64,000 nucleotides of DNA. Origin: Sphingobacteriales bacterium. GTDB taxonomy: Bacteria > Bacteroidota > Bacteroidia > Chitinophagales > Chitinophagaceae. The stretch covers positions 223,959 through 287,958 of the forward strand of contig RXJG01000004.1 in assembly GCA_003963365.1 (NCBI GenBank), in the 5' to 3' direction. The notes below the pieces were generated by a model that saw only the letters and a list, made by a program, of their open reading frames with translations, had not been told where the DNA came from and ran no database searches. This document shows, piece by piece, positions 37,306 through 45,734 of the stretch. Both the position numbers and the translations under genes were made by a program. Positions within the stretch are counted from its first letter, which is position 1, and each line of letters opens with the position of its first letter.

Positions 37306-37968
37306 ATGCTTTGTGCCGACCTCATATCGAATTCGATACCCGCATTACAGTTGCATGATACGGTAAGCCGTGCTTTACAACAAATGGATGATGCAGATGT
37401 GGTGCACCTGCCTATTGTGGCAGATGGTAAATATATTGGCCTGGCAGATGAGGCGGAATTACTGGATATTGATAATGATGACCTGTTGCTGGAAGAACTG
37501 CATATACAATGGCCCAAACCAGCGGTTAATTACCTGGAACATTTTTTAAATGCCGTTAAAATAGCTTCAGAGTTTAAGCTCACGGTTGTAACTGTTGTTA
37601 AAGAAGGTGACGAATATGTGGGCATCATTACCAAACAGCAATTACTGTCAACACTGAGTGAATACACTTCTGCCGGGGAGCATGGTGGAATTATATTGCT
37701 GGAAATGGAGCCCCGCAATTTTTCATTGTCAGAGATCAGCCGAATCATTGAAACAAACGATGCAAAAATACTTCACTTAAATACTTATACCGATAAAAGT
37801 ACTGGTCAGTTGTTAGTATCCATAAAAATTAACAGGAATGATTTACAGGACATACTTGCTTCTCTGGAGCGGTATGAGTATACAGTTAAACAATATTTTG
37901 GAGATAATCATTCGGAAGATGAAATGCGGGACAATTACGAACACCTCATGAACTATCTCAGCATTTAA
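37306..37968 (+). CDS. CBS-domain protein
   Basis: 220 residues. Two CBS motifs (about 1-60 and 70-125) include the PIVADGKYIGLADEAEL and DEYVGIITKQQLLSTLSEY strands. A C-terminal ACT-like stretch follows (NFSLSEISRIIETNDAKI). In Bacteroidota this protein is usually found near nadK and the DUF6089 gene, as here. CBS pairs bind adenosyl nucleotides and often regulate. The function is unknown. Confidence 0.75.
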   Translation: MLCADLISNSIPALQLHDTVSRALQQMDDADVVHLPIVADGKYIGLADEAELLDIDNDDLLLEELHIQWPKPAVNYLEHFLNAVKIASEFKLTVVTVVKEGDEYVGIITKQQLLSTLSEYTSAGEHGGIILLEMEPRNFSLSEISRIIETNDAKILHLNTYTDKSTGQLLVSIKINRNDLQDILASLERYEYTVKQYFGDNHSEDEMRDNYEHLMNYLSI

Positions 37969-37981
37969 CAAAACCTTTCGG

Positions 37982-37989
37982 TAGATTTG
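37982..37989 (+). promoter_or_regulatory. Bacteroidota -7 box upstream of the BamA-like gene
   Basis: TAGATTTG matches TAnnTTTG, 61 bp before the ATG at 38051. No clear -33 element is seen. Confidence 0.35.
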
Positions 37990-38050
37990 CAGAAACACTT
38001 TTTCTCAATAGTTTTACCAATTTTTAAAGAACCAAAGCGTTATCTGTTTA

Positions 38051-39502
38051 ATGAGGATAATTTCTCCTTTATTACTGTGCTTGTTTTGCGTGTTTACTTC
38101 GGCACAAAAACCTAATTCCATTAAAAGAATATTTATTGCTGATACTACTGCTGTTCAAAACGACAGCACTAAAGTTGTTATCAGAAATATCTTCATCACC
38201 GGTAACAGAAAAACAAAAGAGTATATCATTCGCAGGGAAATTGGTTTTAAAGAAGGAGATACTGTTGAAGCTTATAATATCATCCCGAAAATTGAAAGGG
38301 CCAGAGAAAATATTTACAATACACAGCTTTTTTTAGAAGTGCTGCCGCAAATAAGAAACTGGCTTAACGGGGCAGTGGATGTTTATTTTGAAGTAAAAGA
38401 AAGATGGTACCTGTTTCCGCTGCCGTATTTTAAACTGGTTGACCGTAATTTAAACCAATGGATTGATGAGCAAAAAGCCAGTTTAAAACGGGTGAACTAC
38501 GGATTAAAATTTTCCTGGAATAATGTGAGCGGAAGAAATGATAAACTGAGGATTTATTTAGTTACAGGTTATACCAGGCAGTACTCTTTTACTTATGATC
38601 AGCCCTTTGCAGACAGAAAACTACGGCATGGATTTACCGTTGGTTTTTCCTTTAATCAAAACCGGCAGGTTAATGCTTACAATGATTTTAATAAACAAGT
38701 ATTCTTCCCGGTAAATAATTACGGCAACAGTGAATTAGGTATACTTAAGCAACAAGTGAGGGGCGAGTTTGGATATTCTTACCGGCCGGATATTTACCAC
38801 CGGCACTATGTGCGGTTAAATATTATTAATGAGAAAGTGGCGGATACAATAATTAAAATTAATCCGAATTATTTTGGTGATGGCAGATCTAACGTCTCTT
38901 TTCCTGAGCTGAGTTACACATACAATTATACGAACCTTGATTCTATTGCCTATCCCCTGAGAGGAATAGCCGCTTATGTTTCTTTACTGCAGCGGGGTAT
39001 GGGTTTTAATAAAGCGGTGAATTTGTGGCAGCTTGATTTTAATATTTCAAAGTATATAACCATTGCTAAAAATCATTTCTCTGTTCAGCTGTATGGTAAA
39101 TTAAAAACACCCGGTAACCAGCCATTTTATAATATAAAATCGTTGGGTTATGGAGAGCTTTATTTGCGGGGATTAGAAAATTATGTGGTAGACGGGGTAG
39201 CCAGCGGATTGGCAAAATTTACTTACCGCCGAAAATTGCTGCATGTATCATTGCCTACATTAATTAAGCGAAATGGAGTTACTTATCATGTTCCCATTAA
39301 AATTTATGCAAAAGCATACGGTGATGTTGGGTATTCTTATTTACCGCATCCGGTAAACACACTGTTGAATAATAAAATGATTTATACCGGTGGTTTCGGA
39401 ATTGATATTATTACTTTGTACGATTTTCAATTGAAGATTGAATTTAGTTTTAATCAGTTGGGCCAAAACGGGTTATTTTTACACACACAAAAAGAATTGT
39501 AG
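38051..39502 (+). CDS. Short BamA/TamA-family outer-membrane protein
   Basis: 483 residues with a signal peptide. One POTRA domain (about 38-115; VVIRNIFITGNRKTKEYIIR, FKEGD, IERARENIYNTQLF) is followed by a 16-strand-like barrel ending in LKIEFSFNQLGQNGLFLH. BamA has five POTRA domains and about 800 residues, so this is a minimal TamA-like or Omp85 accessory member. It may insert or transport a subset of outer-membrane proteins. NAD kinase starts 15 bp downstream. Confidence 0.75.
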   Translation: MRIISPLLLCLFCVFTSAQKPNSIKRIFIADTTAVQNDSTKVVIRNIFITGNRKTKEYIIRREIGFKEGDTVEAYNIIPKIERARENIYNTQLFLEVLPQIRNWLNGAVDVYFEVKERWYLFPLPYFKLVDRNLNQWIDEQKASLKRVNYGLKFSWNNVSGRNDKLRIYLVTGYTRQYSFTYDQPFADRKLRHGFTVGFSFNQNRQVNAYNDFNKQVFFPVNNYGNSELGILKQQVRGEFGYSYRPDIYHRHYVRLNIINEKVADTIIKINPNYFGDGRSNVSFPELSYTYNYTNLDSIAYPLRGIAAYVSLLQRGMGFNKAVNLWQLDFNISKYITIAKNHFSVQLYGKLKTPGNQPFYNIKSLGYGELYLRGLENYVVDGVASGLAKFTYRRKLLHVSLPTLIKRNGVTYHVPIKIYAKAYGDVGYSYLPHPVNTLLNNKMIYTGGFGIDIITLYDFQLKIEFSFNQLGQNGLFLHTQKEL

Positions 39503-39517
39503 GTTAATACTATTATT

Positions 39518-40396
39518 ATGCGGGTTGCCATATACAGCAGGGGAATAGAAAAAGAACAACTGGAAGATGTACGAAGTTTATTTAATGAACTGGCAGCATC
39601 TTCTATAACACCGGTTTTTTTTCAGCCCTTTTATGAACAGGTTAAAGCATTACTCTCTTTAGATTCATCTGATGAAGTGTTTAATTCTTTTTATGATTTA
39701 GATGAAAGCATTGAATGTTTAATTAGTTTGGGGGGTGATGGCACTTTGCTTGACACCGTTACATTAGTCAGGGCAAAAAGCATTCCTGTGTTGGGTATAA
39801 ATTTTGGCCGCCTGGGTTTTTTAGCCAGCATAGGCCGAAAAGAAATTACCAATGTTGTAAAAGCTTTGGAAAGCAGAACATTTGTTGCCGATAAACGCAC
39901 TCTCGTTCACCTGGATTCTAATATCCCCCTTTTTGGCGAAGTACCTTATGCATTAAATGAGTTTGCTATACAAAAAAGGGACAGCTCTTCTATGATGAAA
40001 ATTCATACTTATTTGAATGGTGAATTTTTAAATACCTATTGGGCAGATGGAATAATTGTGGCCACTCCCACAGGAAGCACAGGGTATTCGCTCAGTTGTA
40101 ATGGCCCGATTGTATTTCCTGATTCGGGAAGTTTTGTAATAACCCCGGTAGCGCCGCATAATTTAAATATCCGCCCTATTGTCGTTCCGGATAATACTAT
40201 TATTTCTTTTGAAGTGGAGGGCAGATCCGATCATTTTATTTGTACACTTGATTCCCGAAAAGAAATTGTTGATAAAACAGTGCAGCTGGCAGTTAAAAAG
40301 GAGGAGTTCTGTATAAGCCTGGTCCGGCTTAATGAAAATAATTTCCTTCAAACACTCAGAAATAAATTATCCTGGGGCCTGGATACCAGGAATTAA
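39518..40396 (+). CDS. nadK: NAD kinase
   Basis: 292 residues. It has the GGDGT motif in SLGGDGTLLDTV, the NE motif in YALNEFAIQ and the conserved PTGSTGYSLSCNGP. It phosphorylates NAD to NADP in the cytoplasm using ATP or inorganic polyphosphate. Length and order are typical. It lies between the BamA-like and DUF6089 genes. Confidence 0.93.
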   Translation: MRVAIYSRGIEKEQLEDVRSLFNELAASSITPVFFQPFYEQVKALLSLDSSDEVFNSFYDLDESIECLISLGGDGTLLDTVTLVRAKSIPVLGINFGRLGFLASIGRKEITNVVKALESRTFVADKRTLVHLDSNIPLFGEVPYALNEFAIQKRDSSSMMKIHTYLNGEFLNTYWADGIIVATPTGSTGYSLSCNGPIVFPDSGSFVITPVAPHNLNIRPIVVPDNTIISFEVEGRSDHFICTLDSRKEIVDKTVQLAVKKEEFCISLVRLNENNFLQTLRNKLSWGLDTRN

Positions 40397-40458
40397 TACA
40401 CAAGATTCTTAGATTTTAAACGTTTATACTATATATTTCGGAATAAATAAGGAAAAGG

Positions 40459-41322
40459 ATGCGGATTAAACAAGTTGTTTTTATCACCATTTCTGTTTTA
40501 TTATTCATCGCTGCTTACAATAACAAAGCCAATGCACAGAGTATGTACAATGGAATGCGGCATGATGGTGAATTTGGAATTGCGTTAGGTGCGGCACATT
40601 ATTTTGGGGATCTTAATACCCGGGCAAGAATCAACCGGCCTAAAATTGCATTTGGTGCATTTTACAGAAAACAATTTGGTGATTATATTGCGGCCAGAAT
40701 TTCTGCAACCTTTGCCCAGGTTGGATATTCGGATGTGTACAGTAAAAACGAATTTCAAAGATTGCGTAACCTTAGCTTTAACAGTAATATTTTTGAAGTT
40801 GCCTTACAGGGTGATTTCAATTTTTTTAAATTTAATCCTATTGATCCTAATTACCGTTTCACGCCTTATGTAACGTTGGGTGTGGGAGTTTTTGGATTCA
40901 ATCCTTATACCTACCTGGGGGGTAAAAAATATTATCTCCAACCTATTGGTACAGAAGGGCAGGGGTCAGTAGAATATCCCGACAGAAAAAAATATTCGCT
41001 TACTGCACTTTGTTTTCCATTGGGTGTGGGAATAAAATATAATATTACTGACCAAATGAACATTGGGTTTGAGATAACCCACCGTTTTACCACCACCGAT
41101 TATCTGGATGACGTTAGTAAGACATACGCAGGAAGAAATAACAGTAACTTTAGCGGTAAGCCTATAGCACTTCAGTTGCAGGACAGGTCATATGAATTTG
41201 GAACACCTATAGGAGAAGCCGGGAGGCAAAGAGGTTTTAGCGGGCAAAAAGACCAGTACATTACCGCAATGATAAGTCTTACTTTCAACCTGTCTTCCTA
41301 CAGCTGTCCATCATCAAAATAA
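40459..41322 (+). CDS. DUF6089 outer-membrane beta-barrel protein (PorG-like)
   Basis: 287 residues with a signal peptide (cleavage near ANAQ). GEFGIALGAAHYFGDLN and YVTLGVGVFGFNPYTYLGGK are typical of Bacteroidota DUF6089, the family that includes PorG of the type IX secretion system. Its placement after CBS and nadK genes is the conserved order of that locus. The barrel would be an outer-membrane T9SS component; the PorG identity is inference. It abuts the convergent lacI-type gene without a gap. Confidence 0.75.
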   Translation: MRIKQVVFITISVLLFIAAYNNKANAQSMYNGMRHDGEFGIALGAAHYFGDLNTRARINRPKIAFGAFYRKQFGDYIAARISATFAQVGYSDVYSKNEFQRLRNLSFNSNIFEVALQGDFNFFKFNPIDPNYRFTPYVTLGVGVFGFNPYTYLGGKKYYLQPIGTEGQGSVEYPDRKKYSLTALCFPLGVGIKYNITDQMNIGFEITHRFTTTDYLDDVSKTYAGRNNSNFSGKPIALQLQDRSYEFGTPIGEAGRQRGFSGQKDQYITAMISLTFNLSSYSCPSSK

Positions 41323-42315
41323 TTATATTGAGCCGCCTTTAACGTATTTGGATGGAACGATAAGCTCCTGGGAAGTTGTTTGCCCGTTGAAATAATTAAT
41401 CATTCGGTTAAAAGCCAGTTTGCCTAATTCCATACCACTGGTTTCTACATAAGTAATTTCAGGGTCAAATAACTGCGGAATAAATCCATTGCTGATGGCA
41501 ATTACGGCCACTTTTTTAGGTACATTAATTTTAAGTTTTTTTATACTCTTCATAGCGCCTGCTAAAATCTCATCGCTCATGCAAAAAACAGCATCGGGTT
41601 CATGTTGTTTCATTTCCTTTTCTGTCTCCGTTATTGCCTCCTGTGTAGAGCTTACAAATACGGAAATTACTTCAGTGGCGGGTGCGTTCTTTTCAAAATA
41701 ACCGGTAAATGATTTCCATCTTTTTTTAGTGATAGAAAACTCCTGGTTTCCAAATAAGGCCAGTATTTTTTTTCGCTTACTTTTTTGTATTACTTCAGCG
41801 GCCATGATGGCAGCTTCTTCATCGGCCATTCTTACTTTATTGCAATTCTCTGCATCGGGTACCTTATCAAAAAAAATTACCGGCACACCATTTTTTTCCA
41901 TTCGCAAAAAAGAGTCAATGTTTTTTGTTTCCGGACTGATGGCTATAAATAAACCGGCGATATGATTGATCCGGCAAAGTTTTAAATTTTCCTGTTCAAT
42001 ATTTGTATTGTCGCCCGATTGTAATGTAATTAAAGTATAACCGTGTTTTCTGCTTTCTTCTTCCAGGGCAGTAAGAAAAGAGGTATAAAAAAAATTAGAC
42101 AGTGCAGGAACAATAAGTCCCAGTAGTTTGCTGGTATTAGTACGCAGGCTTATGGCATGTGCATTAGGCTCATAGTCCATCATTGCCGCCAGTTCCTGAA
42201 CTTTCTTCTTGGTTTTATCAGAAATATCCGGATGATTTTTCAATGCCCTGGAAACAGTGGAAACGCTGATATTAAGCAGAGAGGAAATTGACTTTAAAGT
42301 GGTGGACTGGCTCAT
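41323..42315 (-). CDS. LacI-family transcriptional repressor
   Basis: 330 residues. The N-terminal HTH (TLKSISSLLNISVSTVSRAL) is the LacI signature, followed by a hinge and a periplasmic-binding-protein-like effector domain (LGLIVPALSNFFYTSFLTAL). It is divergent from the susC gene. A perfect 14-bp palindrome lies 45 bp upstream of its ATG. The likely effector is a sugar or phosphosugar, and the likely targets are its own gene and the SusC/D locus. Confidence 0.88.
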   Translation of the reverse strand: MSQSTTLKSISSLLNISVSTVSRALKNHPDISDKTKKKVQELAAMMDYEPNAHAISLRTNTSKLLGLIVPALSNFFYTSFLTALEEESRKHGYTLITLQSGDNTNIEQENLKLCRINHIAGLFIAISPETKNIDSFLRMEKNGVPVIFFDKVPDAENCNKVRMADEEAAIMAAEVIQKSKRKKILALFGNQEFSITKKRWKSFTGYFEKNAPATEVISVFVSSTQEAITETEKEMKQHEPDAVFCMSDEILAGAMKSIKKLKINVPKKVAVIAISNGFIPQLFDPEITYVETSGMELGKLAFNRMINYFNGQTTSQELIVPSKYVKGGSI

Positions 42316-42359
42316 TAGTGCAAAATAAGCTAAAAATTTTTTTTCACTTCAATCATTTT

Positions 42360-42373
42360 CGCAAACGTTTGCG
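42360..42373. promoter_or_regulatory. LacI-type palindromic operator
   Basis: CGCAAACGTTTGCG is a perfect palindrome with the central CG step typical of LacI-family operators. It sits 45 bp from the lacI start and 286 bp from the susC start in the shared 343-bp intergenic region (42316-42658). The rest of this AT-rich region has no other gene or clear motif. Confidence 0.8.
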
Positions 42374-42658
42374 GCATCCGTTGTTTTTTTTGGTGCTTAA
42401 TAAAGTGAGGAACTAAATAATTCTTTTTTAATAAAAAAATTTAACAGGAGGTACTGCGGTACAAGCCTGGAATAATTATAAAAACGTTGCCAGTATTGAT
42501 TTTGAGCAGCTATTTATAAAAAATTGTTGTCATTTATAAAGCAGCAAATTAAGTAGCTAATAAATGTTAGCGAGGTGAAGATGAATGTTTTAATTAAAGG
42601 AAAATAATTTTGCTGGGATTTAACATTGATTTAATTTTCCGATATAAATCACTCGATT

Positions 42659-44392
42659 ATGACCCCCAAACAACTGCTTGCAATTATTGCATTGCCCGTT
42701 ATGCTTTTATGCAGCCAGGCAGCATATGCGCAAAACAAAACAATCTCAGGTAAAGTAACTGATTCAAAAGACGGAGCCCCCATCAGTGGCGCCAGTGTTC
42801 AGCCCAAGGGTACTAAAAAAGGTGTTACTACAGGTGCTGACGGTTCATTTAAAATTTCTGTGGAAGCTAATGTTACTAAGCTGGTGGTTTCATCAGTTGG
42901 GTATGCGTCACAGGAAATTGACATTTCAGGTAAATCTGAAGTGAGTGTTTCCTTAACTGTAACCAATACATCGTTGAACGAAGTAGTGGTGGTAGGTTAT
43001 GGTTCACGAAAAGTAAAAGATGCTACAGGTTCTGTAGCAGCATTAACTACAAAAGATTTCAACAAAGGTGTTATTTCAACACCTGAGCAATTACTACAGG
43101 GACGTACTCCTGGCGTGATTGTGTCCCCTGCAAGTGGTGAGCCGGGTGCTGCAGCCACAATTAACATTCGTGGTACGGCATCAGTACGTGGTAGCCAGGA
43201 GCCACTTTATATTATTGATGGAGTTCCTGTTTCATCCAGTGATGGTATGTTGAGTGGCTCAAGTGGTATTGAAGGTTCATCCACACCCAAAAATCCTTTG
43301 ATATTTCTTAACCCAAATGATATTGAAAGCATTAGCATATTGAAAGATGCTTCTGCAACTGCTATCTATGGTTCAAGGGGTGCAAACGGGGTTATTATCA
43401 TTACTACCAAAAGTGGTAAGGGTAAAAAAGGAAGTTTCCAGTTTGGTGCTTCTACAAGCGTTTCCACAGTTGCAAGCAGGTACGACTTACTGAGTCCATC
43501 TGCTTTTCTTGCTGCAGTTAAAAAGGCTAATATTGATGCTGGAACTAGTCCCGCTGATGCAGCCGTAGCTGTTAAGTCTGTTGATAAAGGTTATAACACG
43601 AACTGGCAAGACCAGATTTACCGTGTAGGTGTTAACCAGAACTACAATTTAGGCTGGGGATTTGCAGGCAAAACAACTGCATTGCGTTTAAGTGGTTCCT
43701 ACGACGATCAGCAGGGTATTATTAAAAATAGTAGTTTAAAACGTATGACAGGAAGAATGAACCTAACTCAAAAATTCCTGGATGATAAACTAAAGTTTGA
43801 TATTAATGCAACCTATTCAAACATTAAAAACTCGTATCCTCCATTAACGAATAATGCTGGTTATCAAGGTAGCTTAATAGGAGCTGTTATTGGCTTTAAC
43901 CCAACTGCACCGATATACAATCCAGACGGATCTTTTTATGATCCCAAAGATGGTAACCGTAACCCGGCTGAGATGTTAGCATATTTTGATGACAAAGATA
44001 AAACCAACCGTTTCCTTACCAGCGTAAGTGGTTCTTATACAATCATCAGCGGTTTAGTATATAAGGCTACTTTAGGTTATGATAATTCAAAAACAGAGAG
44101 GATTTCATTTGCTGATCCACGTTTAAGTACCAATGCATTTGGAGGTACAGTGAATGTGTTCGGTAAGGATTTGGGAAACCAAATTGAAGGTAATGGCAGA
44201 ACTACAAAACAAAATCTTGATTTAACTACATTGCTGGTTGAACATACTTTGACTTATGACAAGACATTTAAAAATGGTCATGTTTTAAATGCAGTTGCTG
44301 GCTTTTCCTATCAAAAAACGAAAACAGATTATACTGGTAAAGTAGGTTGGGGACTAAGTTCTGCGGTTTCAAAACCAACCGATGTTTTGTAA
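42659..44392 (+). CDS. SusC/RagA-type TonB-linked receptor, N-terminal part (frame broken)
   Basis: 577 codons from ATG at 42659 to a TAA at 44390. A signal peptide ends in AYAQ. A carboxypeptidase-like domain (ISGKVTDSKDGAPISGASV) and the SusC motif LNEVVVVGYGSRKVKDATG follow. The plug domain is next (LLQGRTPGVIVSPASGEPGA, YIIDGVPV, ATAIYGSRGANGVIIITTK), then the first barrel strands. The frame stops after SAVSKPTDVL, while the rest of the receptor continues in another frame. A one-base loss near 44385-44395 (for example one T in the GTTTTG run) explains it. With the second part the protein is about 1018 residues, normal for SusC. Confidence 0.85.
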   Translation: MTPKQLLAIIALPVMLLCSQAAYAQNKTISGKVTDSKDGAPISGASVQPKGTKKGVTTGADGSFKISVEANVTKLVVSSVGYASQEIDISGKSEVSVSLTVTNTSLNEVVVVGYGSRKVKDATGSVAALTTKDFNKGVISTPEQLLQGRTPGVIVSPASGEPGAAATINIRGTASVRGSQEPLYIIDGVPVSSSDGMLSGSSGIEGSSTPKNPLIFLNPNDIESISILKDASATAIYGSRGANGVIIITTKSGKGKKGSFQFGASTSVSTVASRYDLLSPSAFLAAVKKANIDAGTSPADAAVAVKSVDKGYNTNWQDQIYRVGVNQNYNLGWGFAGKTTALRLSGSYDDQQGIIKNSSLKRMTGRMNLTQKFLDDKLKFDINATYSNIKNSYPPLTNNAGYQGSLIGAVIGFNPTAPIYNPDGSFYDPKDGNRNPAEMLAYFDDKDKTNRFLTSVSGSYTIISGLVYKATLGYDNSKTERISFADPRLSTNAFGGTVNVFGKDLGNQIEGNGRTTKQNLDLTTLLVEHTLTYDKTFKNGHVLNAVAGFSYQKTKTDYTGKVGWGLSSAVSKPTDVL

Positions 44393-45714
44393 AAGACTTC
44401 AATAACTTTAAGAACTATTACGATTTTGTACCAGGGAACTCTGAGTATGAGTTGCAATCTTATTTCGCCCGTGTAAACTACACAATTGCTGATAAGTATT
44501 TATTTACAGGTACATTTCGTGCAGATGGATCTTCTAAATTTGGTAAGAATAACAAATATGGATATTTCCCCGCATTCGCTGCTAAATGGAGATTGCTGAA
44601 AGAAGGGTTTGCTAAAGGATTGACTAAAACATTCAGCGATTTAAGTATCCGTGCTAACTACGGTATTACCGGAAGTCAGGAAGGTATCGGACCTTATGAT
44701 GCTGTTGACTTACAACAGACTTGGATTGGTAACTCAGGACAAAAAGAAACAGTGTTAGTGCATACTGGTAACCCGGATTTAAAATGGGAGCAGGCAGCTA
44801 CTACTGGAGTTGGTATTGATTTTTCTTTATTCAATAACAGGCTGACGGGTACAGTTGATTATTACTATACTATAAGAAAAGATATCCTTTTTATAACTCC
44901 AACGCCTGGTGGTTTTGCACCTACCAGTAACTGGTTTGTTAACTTACCAGCCAAAGTATACAATCGTGGTATTGAAGTTGGTTTGAATTATAAAGCAATT
45001 GATCATAAAAAATTCAAGTGGGAAATCAACTATAACATGACCTTTATTAAAAATCATGTTGAGGATTTGAGTGTAACTGTTAATACCGGTGAGGTTAGTG
45101 GACAAGGATTGTCCGGAGCTTATGCTCAAACATTTGCCAACGGGTATCCTTTATTTACCTGGAAAATGCCAACTTTCCTTGGGTTTGATGGTAATGGAGA
45201 TGCACGTTATGCTAATGGCGGAAAAGACCAGTTGCAGGGCAGTGCATTGCCTAAATTCCTCGCAGGGGTAAATAATAGCTTTACATGGGGTAAATGGAGT
45301 GCCAGTGTATTTGTAAATACTGTAAGAGGTTTCTATGTGTATAACAACACAGGCAACGCTCTGTTGTTAAAGGGTAGTGTGAAAACTGCACATAATGTTA
45401 CTAATGCAGTTGCAAATAGCAACGAAGATCCTATCAACCCGGGTAGTGTATCTACCAGGTTCCTTGAAAAAGGAGATTTCATAAGAATTTCAAATGCCAG
45501 TCTTTCTTATACATTTAACATGAAGAGCAAAACTATTCACTCTTTAGCTGTTACATTGTCCGGACAAAATCTGGCGTTATTCACCAAGTACTCTGGATTA
45601 GATCCTGAAGTTAATGTCAACAAACAGATCAATGGATTTCCATCTCGTGGGTTTGACTACACAGGTTATCCTAAACCAAGAACTTTCACCCTTGGCGTAA
45701 ATGTTGGATTTTAA
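44347..45714 (+). CDS. SusC/RagA-type receptor, C-terminal barrel part
   Basis: The frame nominally opens at a TTG at 44347, but meaningful sequence starts near 44393 (KDFNNFKNYYDFVPGNSEYE). It supplies the remaining barrel strands, including SYFARVNYTIADKYLFTGTF, RADGSSKFGKNNKYGYFPAF, a NPDLKWEQ motif and the ending RTFTLGVNVGF, a C-terminal beta-signal. It is the continuation of the 42659 gene after a frameshift, not a separate gene. SusC forms the outer-membrane channel that imports the ligand bound by SusD with TonB energy. Confidence 0.8.
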   Translation: MGTKFCGFKTNRCFVKDFNNFKNYYDFVPGNSEYELQSYFARVNYTIADKYLFTGTFRADGSSKFGKNNKYGYFPAFAAKWRLLKEGFAKGLTKTFSDLSIRANYGITGSQEGIGPYDAVDLQQTWIGNSGQKETVLVHTGNPDLKWEQAATTGVGIDFSLFNNRLTGTVDYYYTIRKDILFITPTPGGFAPTSNWFVNLPAKVYNRGIEVGLNYKAIDHKKFKWEINYNMTFIKNHVEDLSVTVNTGEVSGQGLSGAYAQTFANGYPLFTWKMPTFLGFDGNGDARYANGGKDQLQGSALPKFLAGVNNSFTWGKWSASVFVNTVRGFYVYNNTGNALLLKGSVKTAHNVTNAVANSNEDPINPGSVSTRFLEKGDFIRISNASLSYTFNMKSKTIHSLAVTLSGQNLALFTKYSGLDPEVNVNKQINGFPSRGFDYTGYPKPRTFTLGVNVGF

Positions 45715-45734
45715 AAAACTCAAAATCATTAAAA

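Noticed and set aside
40417..40426. Second LacI-type operator (TAAACGTTTA) before the DUF6089 gene
   Set aside because: It lacks the flanking GC and G-C arms of the 42360 palindrome; a 10-bp AT-rich palindrome is expected by chance.
44347..45714. Independent second TonB receptor gene
   Set aside because: The frame has no signal peptide, plug or start; it continues the barrel of the 42659 gene.
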